Shown here: piece by piece, positions 1 to 8,615 of the stretch
Layout: each line of letters opens with the position of its first letter
Position numbering within the stretch: position 1 is the first letter of the stretch
Origin: Caldilinea sp.
GTDB taxonomy: Bacteria > Chloroflexota > Anaerolineae > Caldilineales > Caldilineaceae
Direction of reading: 5' to 3'
Length of the DNA: 9,252 nucleotides
Assembly: GCA_026389955.1 (NCBI GenBank)
Contig: JAPLGY010000392.1
Coordinates: forward strand, 1-9,252
Position numbers and translations under genes: made by a program
The notes under the pieces: generated by a model
What the model saw: only the letters and a program-made list of their open reading frames with translations
Told to the model about the DNA's origin: nothing
Databases searched by the model: none

Positions 1-1
1 G

Positions 2-358
2 GCGCAGGCCTGTGCCTACGCCGGCCAGGCCGGGGCCCAGGCCGCACTCCTGCTGCCAGCGGATCTGCCCAGGCTGGCTGACACCGATCTCCACCAGCTG
101 GTCGACAGCTTTGTGAACCTCCAGACAGCTGTGCTGGCCCCCAGCCGCGATGGCGGCACCAGCGCGCTCCTTCTGCGGCTGCCCCCCCCTTTCGCCCTTT
201 GTTTCGGACCAGAAAGCTTTCACTGCCACCGTACACAGGCGCTGGCCGCAGGATGCAGCGTCACCGTCGTCGATACCCCCAGCCTGCGCTTTGACCTCGA
301 TTCTCCCGCCGAACTGGCTGAGCTGCAGATCCGCCCAGCCCGGCTGACCGGCCGTTGA
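2..358 (+). CDS. cofC: 2-phospho-L-lactate (or phosphoenolpyruvate) guanylyltransferase CofC, C-terminal part
   Basis: The reading frame is open from the left edge, so only the last 118 residues are present; the family is usually about 200-220 residues. CofC is a cytosolic GTP-dependent guanylyltransferase that activates 2-phospholactate or phosphoenolpyruvate for coenzyme F420 assembly. Visible family signatures in order are LLLPADLPRL (the acidic, nucleotide/metal-binding strand), LAPSRDGGTSALLL, then CFGPESFHCH followed by an Ala-rich helix, and finally FDLDSPAEL, the usual 'D-x-D-T/S-P-E-D-L' ending. It converges with the aldolase gene, leaving only 24 bases between stops, so no operon link to the rhamnose genes is implied. 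A run of eight C at 182-189 lies inside the gene but the frame reads through it normally. MobA-like nucleotidyltransferases share the fold, but the SRDGGT and FGPxSF motifs favour CofC. Confidence 0.85.
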   Translation, partial: AQACAYAGQAGAQAALLLPADLPRLADTDLHQLVDSFVNLQTAVLAPSRDGGTSALLLRLPPPFALCFGPESFHCHRTQALAAGCSVTVVDTPSLRFDLDSPAELAELQIRPARLTGR

Positions 359-382
359 ACCGGCGCCGAACACAGCAGCCGG

Positions 383-1141
<759 letters not shown>

Positions 1142-1181
1142 TGTTTTCTCCTTTTGGCCGGGAAAAGTTTCTTTGTCTTCT

Positions 1182-1211
1182 ATTGTACAGGGGCAGCTAC
1201 GGTGGCTCCAA
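1182..1211 (-). promoter_or_regulatory. Candidate promoter for the aldolase
   Basis: Read leftward, TACAAT (plus-strand 1182-1187) is a good -10 box. TTGGAG (plus-strand 1206-1211), 18 bases away, is only a fair -35 match. This predicts a transcript starting near 1175, with a leader of about 34 bases carrying the AAGGAG ribosome binding site. The weak -35 suggests dependence on an activator, perhaps acting at the TGACCG sites just upstream (1221-1226, 1241-1246). Confidence 0.4.
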
Positions 1212-1220
1212 TCGATGGGG

Positions 1221-1331
1221 CGGTCAAAACAACCTCCGTGCGGTCACACAGCTTTCCTGTTCCGGGTGTGGCCTGCGCCCGTATGCAGACCCAATGGCTG
1301 CAGGAATTCAAATAGGTGACCGGGTTGACCG
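1221..1331. promoter_or_regulatory. Cluster of four TGACCG half-sites, candidate regulator binding region
   Basis: CGGTCA occurs at 1221-1226 and 1241-1246 (both within GCGGTCA, 20 bp apart, about two helical turns). Its reverse complement TGACCG occurs at 1317-1322 and 1326-1331 (both followed by G, 9 bp apart). The last copy overlaps the -35 box of the rhaI promoter, and the first two lie just upstream of the aldolase promoter. Two direct pairs facing each other suit a looping or dual regulator such as an AraC-, LacI- or DeoR-type protein. The regulator is not in the window. TGACCG also occurs by chance in the coding regions, roughly once per kilobase, so only the clustering is suggestive. 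Confidence 0.4.
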
Positions 1332-1353
1332 GACGGACAGAGTTGGATATACT
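1325..1353 (+). promoter_or_regulatory. Sigma70-type promoter of the rhamnose operon
   Basis: TTGACC (1325-1330) and TATACT (1348-1353) each match the consensus at five of six positions and are separated by the optimal 17 bases. Transcription would begin near 1360, leaving a leader of about 140 bases before the rhaI ATG at 1502. It is the best promoter-like sequence I see in the window and sits where the rhaI-T-P-Q-S operon needs one. Confidence 0.65.
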
Positions 1354-1362
1354 GAGAAAAAC

Positions 1363-1373
1363 TTCAACTTGAA
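1363..1373. promoter_or_regulatory. Palindrome TTCAA-C-TTGAA at the predicted +1, candidate operator
   Basis: A perfect 5-1-5 inverted repeat lies about 3 to 13 bases downstream of the predicted transcription start of the rhamnose operon. That is a classic repressor position. The symmetry is short, so chance is possible; no second copy was noticed near the leftward promoter. Confidence 0.3.
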
Positions 1374-1484
1374 TGTCCCTCTTCTTTGTCAGCAGCAAGA
1401 TCTGCCAGCGCGTTTTTCGTGCATGTTGTACAGCGGTAGAGATGGCAGCCGAGCAGGGGGGGCGGGGAAGCAGCAGTCAGAAAC

Positions 1485-1494
1485 GGGAAGGGAG
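1485..1494 (+). promoter_or_regulatory. Ribosome binding site fixing the rhaI start
   Basis: GGGAAGGGAG sits 7 bases before the ATG at 1502. It decides in favour of this start over the in-frame ATG at 1373, which has no purine-rich sequence before it. Confidence 0.65.
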
Positions 1495-1501
1495 TGCAAA
1501 G

Positions 1502-2746
1502 ATGGTCAACCAGCAAGCGGCCTATGCCCTTTTGGCCGAGCAGTTGGCGGAGCAGGGTGTCGATGTAGAGGCAGTCAAGGCTGCGCTGCGTCGCCAGCAG
1601 ATTGAGACGCCCAGCTGGGGCTATGCCAACAGCGGCACGCGGTTCAAGGCCTTTGCCTGGTCGGGTGCGGCCACCACGACGCAGCAGAAGCTCGACGACG
1701 CTGCAATGGTGCACAAAATGACCGGCATTGCGCCTACGGTCGCCGTGCACATTCCCTGGGACAAGCCAGCCGACGAAGATTACCCTGCGATGCGCCAATA
1801 CGCCGAAGCGCAGGGCATTGCCATCGGCGCGGTCAACCCGAATGTTTTTCAAGACGACGAGTACAAGCTAGGCTCCCTGGGCAACCCAGACCCGGCGATC
1901 CAGGAGCGTGCGCTCGACCACATCATCGAATGTTGCGAGATCATGCACAAGGTCAACAGCCGTGTGCTCAGCCTCTGGTTTGCTGACGGCACCAACTATG
2001 CAGGCCAGGATGCGCTGCGCATGCGCAAGCGCCGTTTCGAGCGGGGGTTGGAGCTGGTCAAGCCGCAGCTGCCGGCGGGCGGGCGCATGTTGATCGAGTA
2101 CAAGTTTTTCGAGCCTGCCTTTTACAGCACCGATATTCCCGACTGGGGGACGGCCTACGCCTGGTCGCTCAAGCTCGGCGAGGCGGCCCAGGTGCTGGTC
2201 GACCTGGGGCACCACGCCCCAGGGGTCAACATCGAGCAGATCGTGGCCTTCCTGCTCGATGAAAACAAACTGGGCGGATTTCACTTCAACAACCGCAAAT
2301 ATGCCGACGACGACCTGATTGTGGGCAGCACCAACCCGTACGAACTCTTTTTGATCTACAACGAGCTGGTCGACGCCGAACTGAACGACGACCCGGCACT
2401 GCGCGACGCGGCCCGCAACGTCGCCTACATGATCGACCAGTCCCACAATATCGAAGGCAAGCTGGCGCCGATGATCCAGTCGGTGCTCAACTGCCAGGAG
2501 GCCTATGCCAAGGCGTTGATCGTGCCGCGACGCCAGCTGGCCGAGCTGCAGGGGGCGGGCGAGGTCTTGCTGGCCCACCGACTGCTCACCGACGCCTTCC
2601 GCACCGACGTCCGCCCGCTGCTGGCCCAGGTGCGCGCCGAACTTGGCGTGCCGACCGACCCGATCGCCGCCTACCTGGCGTCGGGCTACGAGAGCCACAT
2701 TCGCCATGCGCGCGGCCTCGCAGCGACCAGCGGCGGGTTCCAATAA
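1502..2746 (+). CDS. rhaI: L-rhamnose isomerase, Pseudomonas stutzeri (RhaI) type
   Basis: This 414-residue cytosolic enzyme should interconvert L-rhamnose and L-rhamnulose, the first step of rhamnose breakdown; P. stutzeri L-rhamnose isomerase is about 430 residues. The xylose-isomerase-like TIM barrel metal ligands are all visible: Glu199 (IEYKFFEP), Asp234 and His237 (VDLGHH), His261 (FHFNN), Asp269 and Asp271 (YADDD), and Asp312 (MIDQSHN). Six of these sit at a constant offset of 20 from the P. stutzeri ligands as I recall them (E219, D254, H257, H281, D289, D291); the seventh (D327) is offset by 15. The start was chosen for its ribosome binding site. The stop overlaps the next start (TAATG at 2744-2748), so the ATPase is translationally coupled. 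These enzymes are often broad and also act on allose, lyxose or mannose, but the adjoining rhamnose transporter favours rhamnose. Confidence 0.92.
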   Translation: MVNQQAAYALLAEQLAEQGVDVEAVKAALRRQQIETPSWGYANSGTRFKAFAWSGAATTTQQKLDDAAMVHKMTGIAPTVAVHIPWDKPADEDYPAMRQYAEAQGIAIGAVNPNVFQDDEYKLGSLGNPDPAIQERALDHIIECCEIMHKVNSRVLSLWFADGTNYAGQDALRMRKRRFERGLELVKPQLPAGGRMLIEYKFFEPAFYSTDIPDWGTAYAWSLKLGEAAQVLVDLGHHAPGVNIEQIVAFLLDENKLGGFHFNNRKYADDDLIVGSTNPYELFLIYNELVDAELNDDPALRDAARNVAYMIDQSHNIEGKLAPMIQSVLNCQEAYAKALIVPRRQLAELQGAGEVLLAHRLLTDAFRTDVRPLLAQVRAELGVPTDPIAAYLASGYESHIRHARGLAATSGGFQ

Positions 2747-4281
2747 TGGCCGATGCCCGCCCTGTCTTCGAAATCCAGCACGTCTCCAAGCGTTTCGACG
2801 CGACACAGGCGCTGGAAGATGTGTCGCTGACCCTCTACCCAGGCGAGGTGCACGCCCTGATCGGCGAGAATGGCGCAGGCAAATCGACCCTGATCAAAAT
2901 CATGACCGGTGTCCATCCTCCCGACACCGGCACCCTGCTTATCGACGGTACCCCCAAGCGGATCGGCAACTCGCAAGAGGCCCAGTCGCTGGGCATCGCC
3001 GCCATCTACCAGGAGCCGATGGTCTTTCCTGACCTCAACGTGGCGGAAAACATTTTTATCAGCCACCGCAACCGCGGGCTCTTTGTCCATTGGGGGCAGC
3101 TCTATCGGGAGGCCGAGGCCATTCTGGCGCAGCTGGATGTGCACCTGGATGTGCGCATGCCGGCGCGCGGGCTGACCCTGGCCGCCCAACAGGCGGTCGA
3201 GATCGCCAAAGCCATCTCGCTCCACGTGCGGGTGTTGATCATGGACGAGCCGACCGCCTCTCTCTCCGCCCATGAGGTGGACCAGCTTTTCCGGATCATC
3301 GAGTCGCTGCGCCGTCAGGGGGTGGCGATCCTCTTCATCGGCCACCGGATGGAGGAAGTCTTTTACATTGCCGACCGCATCACCGTGCTGCGCGACGGCC
3401 GGCTGATCTCTTCGCAGCTGCGCGCCAGCGCTGCCGAGCTGCCCCGCCAGCGCGAACAGGTGATCCGCGAAATGGTGGGCCGGGAAGTCGGCGATTTTTT
3501 TGCCAAAAGTGCGGTGCCGCGTGGCCCGCAGCTGCTTGCGGTGCGTGACTTTGGCAAGACAGGCGTCTTCAGCGGCGTCCACTTCGAGATTCACCAGGGA
3601 GAGGTGTTGGGCTTTGCCGGCCTGATCGGGGCCCGACGCACCGATGTCGGGCTGGCGCTCTTTGGCATCGAGCCGGCCGACCAAGGGACGATCGAACTGG
3701 CAGGAAACAGGGTGCGAATTCAGTCCCCTGAACAGGCGGTCCAGCTGGGCATCGCCTACGTGACCGAAGACCGCCGCGGGCTGGGGCTGACCCTGCCGAT
3801 GTCGATTGCGACCAATATCACACTTCCCACCTTGCGCCGCTACCTGAGCACCTTCGGGCTGGTACGGCGAGTGGAAGAACAGCAGACCGCCGAGGAGTAC
3901 CGGGCCAGGCTGATGATTCGCACCCCCTCGGTGGATCTGGAAGTCGGTAAACTGTCAGGGGGGAACCAGCAGAAGGTGATGTTGAGCAAGTGGCTCAACG
4001 CCCAGCCCAGGCTGCTGATCCTCGACGAGCCGACCCGGGGGATCGATGTGCGTGCCAAGGCCGAGGTGCACCACATCGTCAGCGACCTGGCCGCCCAGGG
4101 GTTGGCGATCCTTCTCATTTCCTCCGATCTGCCCGAGGTGCTGGCCATGAGCGATCGCGTGCTCGTGATGCGCGAAGGGCGGCAGATGGGCATTTTCAGC
4201 CGCAGCGAAGCGACACAGGAGCGTGTGATGACGGCAGCGATGGGGCAGCACGACCCAATCTCCCAGGCGGTGCAGCCATGA
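2746..4281 (+). CDS. rhaT: Rhamnose ABC transporter, double ATP-binding subunit (RbsA/MglA family)
   Basis: This 511-residue protein has two nucleotide-binding domains fused, as in the CUT2 sugar importers. Domain 1 has Walker [10 protein letters not shown] (40-48), Q-loop Gln89 (IYQEP), a diverged signature LTLAAQQ (143-149), Walker [13 protein letters not shown] with Glu168, and switch His200. Domain 2 has the degenerate Walker [10 protein letters not shown] (292-300), signature LSGGNQQK (403-410), Walker [13 protein letters not shown] with Glu428, and ISSD in place of the switch His. This asymmetry is normal for the family, so probably one main active site. It would power uptake through the two permeases on the inner face of the membrane. 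It is coupled to rhaI by TAATG and to the permease by ATGA. The symbol follows the Rhizobium rhaSTPQ naming and is unrelated to the E. coli RhaT symporter. Substrate is inferred from neighbours. Confidence 0.92.
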   Translation: MADARPVFEIQHVSKRFDATQALEDVSLTLYPGEVHALIGENGAGKSTLIKIMTGVHPPDTGTLLIDGTPKRIGNSQEAQSLGIAAIYQEPMVFPDLNVAENIFISHRNRGLFVHWGQLYREAEAILAQLDVHLDVRMPARGLTLAAQQAVEIAKAISLHVRVLIMDEPTASLSAHEVDQLFRIIESLRRQGVAILFIGHRMEEVFYIADRITVLRDGRLISSQLRASAAELPRQREQVIREMVGREVGDFFAKSAVPRGPQLLAVRDFGKTGVFSGVHFEIHQGEVLGFAGLIGARRTDVGLALFGIEPADQGTIELAGNRVRIQSPEQAVQLGIAYVTEDRRGLGLTLPMSIATNITLPTLRRYLSTFGLVRRVEEQQTAEEYRARLMIRTPSVDLEVGKLSGGNQQKVMLSKWLNAQPRLLILDEPTRGIDVRAKAEVHHIVSDLAAQGLAILLISSDLPEVLAMSDRVLVMREGRQMGIFSRSEATQERVMTAAMGQHDPISQAVQP

Positions 4282-5339
4282 CCTGGCTGCGCCGTCGTTT
4301 TCAGCCCGAACAGATCCGCGAGCTGGTGCTGCTGGCCCTCATTCTTGGAATCCTGCTCTTTTTTGGCACCCAGATCGAAAACTACTTTTCCCCACGCACC
4401 TTCACCCGCATCTCCACCAGCGTGGCCGTGGTCGCCATTGTGGCGGTCGGCCAGACCCTGGTCATTCTGACCCGCAACATCGACCTGTCGGTCGGCTCGA
4501 TCGTCGGCTTTACGGCCTATGTGGTCGGCACCTTGCTCACCCTCCAAAACGACCTGCATCCTGGGCTGGCGGTGCTGCTGGCCGTAGGGCTGGGTGCAGC
4601 CCTGGGCGCCTTCAACGGGCTGCTTGTGGCCTATGGAAAAATTCCGGCGATCATCGTCACCCTGGGGACGCTGGCGATCTACCGAACGCTGCTGGTCGAG
4701 ATCTCGGGGGCGCGCAGTGTCGTCACCAATGAACTGCCCCGTTGGTTGGTCAACCTGCCGCCGGTGAACGCATTTTCGATCGGAGAGCTCGACATCCGGC
4801 TGCTGTTTTTGATCGCACTGCTCGTGGTGGTGTTTTTCCAGCTGGTGGTCAGCTACCTGGGGTGGGGGAGACGGCTCTATGCGATCGGCTCCAACCCGGA
4901 TGCGGCTCGCATTGCCGGGTTTCCGGCCCAGCGCATTGTGCTGACCGCCTTTGTGCTGAGCGGCGCCCTGGCCGGGCTGGCCGGCTTTGTCTTTCTGGCC
5001 CGTTTTGGCAACATCACCGTGGTGGCTGGTCTGGGCATCGAGCTGGAATCGGTGGCCGCCGCTGTGGTGGGAGGGGTCAACATCAACGGGGGGCTTGGCT
5101 CGCCGCTGGGCGCATTCCTGGGCGCCGTGCTGATCGACATCATCGACAACAGCCTGATCCGCTGGCTGGCGATCAGCGAGTTCTGGCGCAACGCGCTGTT
5201 GGGTCTGCTGATTTTGCTGGCTGTGGCGACCGACACCATTGTCATGCAGCGTCTGCGCAGCCTCTGGGCGCGCCAGGAACTGCGGCTGGCCGCCCGTCGG
5301 CTGACAGAAGAGAAGGAGGAGAGCAACCGTGCAGCTTAG
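4278..5339 (+). CDS. rhaP: Rhamnose ABC transporter permease 1 (RbsC-like)
   Basis: This 353-residue, strongly hydrophobic integral membrane protein of the BPD_transp_2 (RbsC/XylH) family would form half of the sugar channel. The first membrane segment spans about residues 15-30. Family hallmarks are [17 protein letters not shown] (58-74), the cytoplasmic loop NPDAARIAG (206-214) that should contact the ATPase, and the glycine-rich [25 protein letters not shown] region (251-275) before the last helices. The C-terminal tail from about 328 is charged (many Arg and Glu). The ATG overlaps the ATPase stop as ATGA, and the 3' end overlaps the next permease start by 11 bases, so expression is coupled on both sides. 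All conserved segments are intact, unlike its paralogue downstream. Confidence 0.92.
   Translation: MTWLRRRFQPEQIRELVLLALILGILLFFGTQIENYFSPRTFTRISTSVAVVAIVAVGQTLVILTRNIDLSVGSIVGFTAYVVGTLLTLQNDLHPGLAVLLAVGLGAALGAFNGLLVAYGKIPAIIVTLGTLAIYRTLLVEISGARSVVTNELPRWLVNLPPVNAFSIGELDIRLLFLIALLVVVFFQLVVSYLGWGRRLYAIGSNPDAARIAGFPAQRIVLTAFVLSGALAGLAGFVFLARFGNITVVAGLGIELESVAAAVVGGVNINGGLGSPLGAFLGAVLIDIIDNSLIRWLAISEFWRNALLGLLILLAVATDTIVMQRLRSLWARQELRLAARRLTEEKEESNRAA
5313..5320 (+). promoter_or_regulatory. Strong ribosome binding site of permease 2, supporting a GTG start
   Basis: AAGGAGGA, a near-perfect anti-16S match, lies 8 bases before the GTG at 5329, inside the end of the upstream permease gene. It fixes the GTG start, which yields the expected short N-terminus before the first membrane helix. 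Confidence 0.75.
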
Positions 5340-6170
5340 GTGGAAATTCGTGCAGCGCTGGGAAGGGTTGCTGGCGCTGCTGCTGGCCGTCATCGTCGTC
5401 TACAACGCGGTCAGCACCCCCGGCTATCTGACTGTCGGCAACTGGGTCAACCTCTTTCAGCTGTCGATCGAGAAGATCATCGTGGCGCTGATCATGACCT
5501 TTATCATCATCAATGCCGAGATCGACCTTTCGGTCGCCTCGGTGATGGGGTTCAGCGCCTGCATGGCTGGCTTTTTGTACGCAGGCGGGTTGCCGATGGA
5601 AGGGGCGCTGGGGATGGCGCTGCTGGCCGGGGTCGCTGCGGGGCTTTTCAACAGTTTCTGGATAGGCGTCGTGGGGCTGCCTTCGCTGGTGGTCACCCTC
5701 TCCGGCCTGATCGGCTACCGCGGGCTGGCCTACGTGCTGCTCGAAGACCGCTCGATCGGCAGCTTCCCCGACTGGTTCAACCGCCTGGGCCAGCAGCCGT
5801 GGGTCGGCCCATTTCCGTTCGCCATGATCGTGTTCTTTGTGTTGCTGGTCTTTGCGATTATTATTCTGCAATACTCGGGTTTTGGCCGCTATGTCTTTGT
5901 GATCGGCAACAACCAGGCCGTGGCCCGCTATTCGGGGGTGCGTGTCCAGCGCACCAAGATGATCCTCTTTGTGGTTTCGTCGACCCTGGCTGCGCTGGCT
6001 GGCCTGCTGTATGCGGCCCGGCTGGGTGCCGTCCGCGGAGATATCAGACCGGCGTGATCGGTGCGCTTTTGATTCTCTCGGTGCTCGTGCCCAACCTGGC
6101 GGCGGCTGTGCGGGCCCGCTGGAGCCAACGCCGCCTGCGCAGCAAGCCGGCAGCCGAACTGGGCAGGTAG
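5329..6170 (+). pseudogene. rhaQ: Rhamnose ABC transporter permease 2 with internal deletion and frameshift
   Basis: The frame from GTG 5329 gives 242 residues ending at TGA 6055-6057. It shows normal RbsC-family features: first helix around 12-28, [15 protein letters not shown] (57-71), the ATPase-contact loop [11 protein letters not shown] (194-204), and a last helix up to [12 protein letters not shown]. The sequence then goes directly to the family's ending, [17 protein letters not shown], in another frame (from 6045, open to TAG 6168-6170). Aligned by eye to permease 1, about 50 codons are missing, including the glycine-rich GG...GG-G motif and the penultimate helices. The frame change requires the loss to be 3n+1 bases. 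The last 39 codons of tail remain undamaged, so the event is recent or an assembly error. If real, the transporter would lack a working second permease unless permease 1 works as a homodimer. Confidence 0.8.
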
Positions 6171-6236
6171 ATGTCGATCAAAGATGTGGATACCCGCGGC
6201 GACGCGTGTTCGTTTTACTGTTTACCAACCGTATTC

Positions 6237-6242
6237 AAGGAG
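6237..6242 (+). promoter_or_regulatory. Ribosome binding site of rhaS
   Basis: AAGGAG lies 8 bases before the ATG at 6251 and fixes the start just ahead of an N-terminal signal peptide. No convincing promoter was found in the 80-base gap after the broken permease, so rhaS is probably read from the upstream promoter. Confidence 0.65.
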
Positions 6243-6250
6243 AAAAAACC

Positions 6251-7435
<1,185 letters not shown>

Positions 7436-7466
7436 GCAGCTTGCCTTTGCCGGAGGAAAAGACGCC

Positions 7467-7547
7467 GTGCACGACAGTCCCGGGTTCATTGTGGATCCGG
7501 GACTGTTGCTGCCAGCAGGCGAAAATGCCCTGCCGCAGGGCGGTTAG
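7467..7547 (+). CDS. Possible 26-codon small ORF coupled to the DUF4037 gene
   Basis: A GTG at 7467 follows GGAGG (7452-7456) with a 10-base gap and opens a 26-codon frame. It begins MHDSPGFIVD and ends ALPQGG, and contains four Pro and six Gly. Its stop TAG (7545-7547) overlaps the AGAGGAGGAG ribosome binding site of the DUF4037 gene, an arrangement typical of translational coupling. The strong hairpin 7472-7508 lies within its first half, so the frame could instead be a by-product of a structured spacer. It could also be the remaining N-terminus of a deleted gene. I recognise no family and claim no function. Confidence 0.3.
   Translation: MHDSPGFIVDPGLLLPAGENALPQGG
7472..7508 (+). promoter_or_regulatory. 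Strong intercistronic hairpin after rhaS
   Basis: Arms 7472-7487 and 7493-7508 pair over 16 bp (13 Watson-Crick, 3 G-U) around a 5-base loop, ATTGT; the core ACAGTCCCGG/CCGGGACTGT is perfect. No T-run follows, so it is not a canonical intrinsic terminator. Hairpins behind binding-protein genes often protect the upstream mRNA from 3' exonucleases, giving more binding protein than membrane subunits; that role is the likeliest here. Partial or factor-dependent termination is an alternative. Confidence 0.6.
7527..7541 (+). promoter_or_regulatory. Small hairpin before the DUF4037 ribosome binding site
   Basis: GCCCTG-CCG-CAGGGC forms a 6-bp GC-rich stem with a 3-base loop ending 4 bases before the AGAGGAGGAG ribosome binding site. 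It might modulate access to that site, or simply be GC-rich coincidence. Confidence 0.35.
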
Positions 7548-7555
7548 AGGAGGAG
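7546..7555 (+). promoter_or_regulatory. Ribosome binding site fixing the DUF4037 start
   Basis: AGAGGAGGAG lies 9 bases before the ATG at 7565 but only 3 before the in-frame GTG at 7559, which is too close. The ATG at 7557 is in another frame and closes after ten codons. ATG 7565 is therefore the chosen start. Confidence 0.65.
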
Positions 7556-7564
7556 CATGTGCCG

Positions 7565-8614
7565 ATGGCTGCGTCCATTCTGGCGGTGAGCCGCCAATTT
7601 TTTCAAGAGATCCTGCTGCCCATCCTGCAGCGCGATTTTGCCGAGGAGACTGCCCAGAGCGCGTTTGGCATCTTCGGATATGGGTCGGAGGTGATCGGGA
7701 TGGAGGACGCCTACTCGAGTGACCACCACTGGGGGGTGCGCGTCAACGCGGTGATGCCCGACGCGCTCTACCTGGCGCGCGGCCAGACGATCGCCCAGGC
7801 GGTGATCCCGCAGCTGCCCGAGCATTTCCAGGGCTACGACGTGCGTGCCGGTTTTTCAGGGGGGACCGGGCTGTCGATCACCGGGTTGGAAAGCTATCTC
7901 AAAACGACGATCGGGATCGACCATGCGCCGCAGAGCGACGCCGAATGGCTGGCCGCTCCGGAAGAGGACATTCTCCATCTGGTCAACGGGGAGGTGTGGC
8001 TGGACAGCAGCGGGCGTTTCTCTCAGATTCGCGCCCAGCTGCAGGGCTACTACCCCGAACCGGTGCGGCTGCGTCGGATTGCCCACTGGTGCCGTTATTT
8101 TTCGGGGATGGGCAGCTATGCTCTCAAACGCGCCCTTTTGCGCGACAACGAGTACTACGCCACGATCACCTTTGCTCGTTCCGTGCGCTGGGCTGTCCAG
8201 CTGGCTTTTATGTTGGAAAAACAGTACTGTCCCTACGACAAGTGGACCTATGCGTTTTTCCAGCGACTGCCCCGCCTCTATGCACCTCTGGCACCATGGG
8301 TCGACGAGGCGCTCCGTCTGGCTACGCCGTGGCCGCGCAAGCTGGAACTGCTCCACCACATGGCCGACGTGCTCGACCAGTTTCTGGTCGCCGACGGCAT
8401 CATTCGTCCCCACCCGGCCTTCGCCGAACACCCTTCCTCTGGCTACCGACTGCTGGAGCATGCCTACGCTGAGATTCTGCACCAGCTGCCGGAAACGCTG
8501 CGGGGGATAGTGCCGGTCTGGGAACAGGTGCACTGGGAAGCCAACCACAGCCAATATGTGGCTGGGCTGGAGCTGCCGACGTGGGACGGGCTGCTCAACC
8601 TGCGGCCGGCTTAG
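7565..8614 (+). CDS. DUF4037 protein with nucleotidyltransferase-like N-terminus, function unknown
   Basis: This 349-residue soluble protein has no signal peptide or membrane helix. Its N-terminus carries GIFGYGSEVIGMEDAYSSDH (35-54) followed by HWG, matching the DUF4037 family's 'GSE...GxDDxxSxDHxWG' segment as I remember it. The pattern resembles the G-S...D-x-D motif of nucleotidyltransferase folds; here the position two after Asp53 is His55, where I would expect Asp. Later family-like parts are GEVWLDSSGRFSQIR (around 141-155), GYYPEPVRLRRIAHW (around 160-174) and YCPYDKWTYAFFQRLP (around 221-236). It follows rhaS by 129 bases on the same strand with no evident promoter, so it may be the operon's last gene. 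Its job is unknown; modification of a sugar, nucleotide or antibiotic would fit a nucleotidyltransferase, but that is inference. It ends one base before the convergent gene's stop. Confidence 0.75.
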   Translation: MAASILAVSRQFFQEILLPILQRDFAEETAQSAFGIFGYGSEVIGMEDAYSSDHHWGVRVNAVMPDALYLARGQTIAQAVIPQLPEHFQGYDVRAGFSGGTGLSITGLESYLKTTIGIDHAPQSDAEWLAAPEEDILHLVNGEVWLDSSGRFSQIRAQLQGYYPEPVRLRRIAHWCRYFSGMGSYALKRALLRDNEYYATITFARSVRWAVQLAFMLEKQYCPYDKWTYAFFQRLPRLYAPLAPWVDEALRLATPWPRKLELLHHMADVLDQFLVADGIIRPHPAFAEHPSSGYRLLEHAYAEILHQLPETLRGIVPVWEQVHWEANHSQYVAGLELPTWDGLLNLRPA

Positions 8615-8615
8615 T

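Larger units (their letters stand above)
1142..1501. other. Divergent control region between aldolase and rhaI
   Basis: This 360-base gap holds no convincing gene. It contains a predicted rightward promoter, a weaker leftward promoter, four TGACCG half-sites in either orientation and an 11-bp palindrome. The stretch from about 1376 to 1484 would be the rhaI leader (about 140 bases from the predicted transcription start); I see no riboswitch or clear terminator in it. It includes a run of seven G at 1456-1462. An in-frame ATG at 1373 would extend RhaI by 43 residues, but it lacks a ribosome binding site and sits in the promoter/operator zone. Confidence 0.6.

Noticed and set aside
182..189. 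Run of eight C in cofC as a phase-variable tract
   Set aside because: The frame continues correctly through it with good family motifs on both sides, and nothing suggests contingency control of an F420 gene.
3840..5393. Long open frame on the minus strand (about 517 codons) opposite the ATPase and permease 1
   Set aside because: It has a composition rich in Gln, Arg and His typical of an antisense reading of GC-rich genes, no recognisable domain, and the opposite strand encodes two clear, coupled transporter genes.
6040..6060. Programmed ribosomal frameshift joining the two parts of permease 2
   Set aside because: A frameshift cannot supply the roughly 50 missing codons, and no slippery heptamer is seen at the junction. 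Deletion or misassembly explains it better.
6171..6250. Separate promoter for rhaS
   Set aside because: Candidate -10-like sequences (such as TTTACT at 6214) have no matching -35 box at a suitable distance.
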